DNA from: Actinomycetes bacterium
Lineage (GTDB): Bacteria; Actinomycetota; Acidimicrobiia; Acidimicrobiales; JAKAOS01
Assembly (NCBI GenBank): GCA_021790615.1
Contig: JAJYGW010000317.1
Location: forward strand, 1-5,068
Length of the DNA: 5,068 nt
Direction: 5' to 3'
Part shown: one piece after another, positions 4,518-5,068 of the stretch
Position numbering within the stretch: position 1 is the stretch's first letter
How the letters are laid out: every line of letters begins with the position of its first letter
Translations under genes and position numbers: made by a program
The notes under the pieces: generated by a model
Databases searched by the model: none
Told to the model about the DNA's origin: nothing
The model's input: only the letters and a program-made list of their open reading frames with translations

Positions 4518-5068
4518 TGCTGGTGGTGCATCCCGGCCGCAAGGATGCCGAGGACCTGGCGGAGTCGCTCACCGCGTGGCTGGCCGCGGCGGGACACCGG
4601 GTGGTCGGGATGGAGGCGCGCGACGCGCTGGCGGCAGCCGACCTCGCGGTGAGCCTCGGCGGTGACGGCACGATGCTGCGCACGGTCGATGCGTGTCTGG
4701 CCACTCGTACGCCGGTGCTCGGCGTCAACCTCGGGACGCTCGGGTACCTCACCGAGGTCGAGCCCGAGCACGCGGAAGCGGCGCTCGAGGCCTACTTCGC
4801 TGGCCACGCCCAGGTGGAGGAGCGCATGGCGCTCGAGGCGACCGTGGTGCCGGGACCGGGTGGGGATGCCCGCCGTGCCTCCGCGCTCGCACTGAACGAG
4901 GTGGTCGTGGAGCGTGCGGGGCCGGGACACACGATCCGGACCCGCGTGGTGCTCTCGGGGGCCCCGTTCATCGTCTACGCCGCAGACGGGGTGATCGTGG
5001 CGACGCCCACGGGCTCCACGGCGTACAACCTCTCCGCTCGGGGGCCGATCCTCTCGCCGCAGCTCGAG
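4505..5068 (+). CDS. nadK: NAD kinase (ATP- or polyphosphate-dependent), N-terminal 188 residues; cut by right edge
   Basis: NAD kinase phosphorylates the 2'-OH of the NAD adenosine ribose to make NADP, the sole de novo source of NADP in the cell. Visible family signatures: N-terminal VMLVVHPGRKDA (4-15); the GGDGT motif at 52-56, whose aspartate D54 is the expected catalytic residue; PVLGVNLGTLGYLTEV (70-85); ALNEVVVER with the N131-E132 pair that contacts NAD; and the highly conserved block ADGVIVATPTGSTAYNLSAR (160-179), continuing GPILSP.

The frame is open to the last base, so the C-terminal part (commonly about 90-110 residues) is outside the window. The region before GGDGT is short, about 51 residues against about 80 in M. 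tuberculosis PpnK, so this is a compact form. GTG 4505 is chosen for its Shine-Dalgarno site and overlaps tlyA by 13 bases. GTG 4514 would instead give a 4-base GTGA overlap, like the upstream junction, and cannot be excluded. Confidence 0.96.
   Translation, partial: MATVMLVVHPGRKDAEDLAESLTAWLAAAGHRVVGMEARDALAAADLAVSLGGDGTMLRTVDACLATRTPVLGVNLGTLGYLTEVEPEHAEAALEAYFAGHAQVEERMALEATVVPGPGGDARRASALALNEVVVERAGPGHTIRTRVVLSGAPFIVYAADGVIVATPTGSTAYNLSARGPILSPQLE

Noticed and set aside
3317..4930. Minus-strand open frame of 537 codons antisense to the phosphatase 3' end, tlyA and nadK
   Set aside because: It is a composition artefact of very GC-rich coding DNA. The translation is Arg/Pro/Ser/Thr-rich with no domain, while the plus strand encodes clear TlyA and NAD kinase motifs throughout.

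Overview
The window is very GC-rich. It uses many GTG starts, has tight GTGA gene overlaps, and carries the gene order HAD phosphatase - tlyA - nadK. That order matches the Mycobacterium tuberculosis block Rv1692 - Rv1693 - tlyA (Rv1694) - ppnK (Rv1695) - recN. I infer a high-GC actinobacterium, possibly a deep-branching group such as Acidimicrobiia; the class-level guess is weak.

Layout: two gene sets diverge from an intergenic region at about 2658-2814. Leftward (minus strand) lie a DUF1015-family protein (1380-2657), a doubtful 47-residue ORF (1240-1383), an unrecognised winged-helix plus coiled-coil protein (330-1229), and the N-terminal part of a membrane-anchored protein that runs off the left edge (1-213). 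Rightward (plus strand) lies a compact operon: a HAD-IIA sugar/glycerol-phosphate-type phosphatase (2815-3576), the TlyA rRNA 2'-O-methyltransferase with a long C-terminal tail (3573-4517), and NAD kinase, cut by the right edge (4505-5068). The plus-strand genes overlap by 4 and 13 bases, so they are probably co-transcribed and translationally coupled. If the known synteny holds, recN would follow nadK.

The plus operon is conserved housekeeping: small-molecule phosphate hydrolysis, ribosomal RNA methylation and NADP supply. The leftward genes are less understood. DUF1015 is a widespread family of unknown function. The winged-helix/coiled-coil protein has the build of a DNA-binding regulator or nucleoid protein, but I cannot place it in a named family.

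Points worth a second look are a good candidate leaderless promoter/start for the DUF1015 gene, the unknown DNA-binding protein and its ambiguous start, the repetitive TlyA tail with a possible internal start, and two inverted repeats. I see no mobile element, CRISPR array, tRNA or rRNA, and no clear evidence of an undescribed multi-gene system. No stretch longer than 300 bases lacks a gene.
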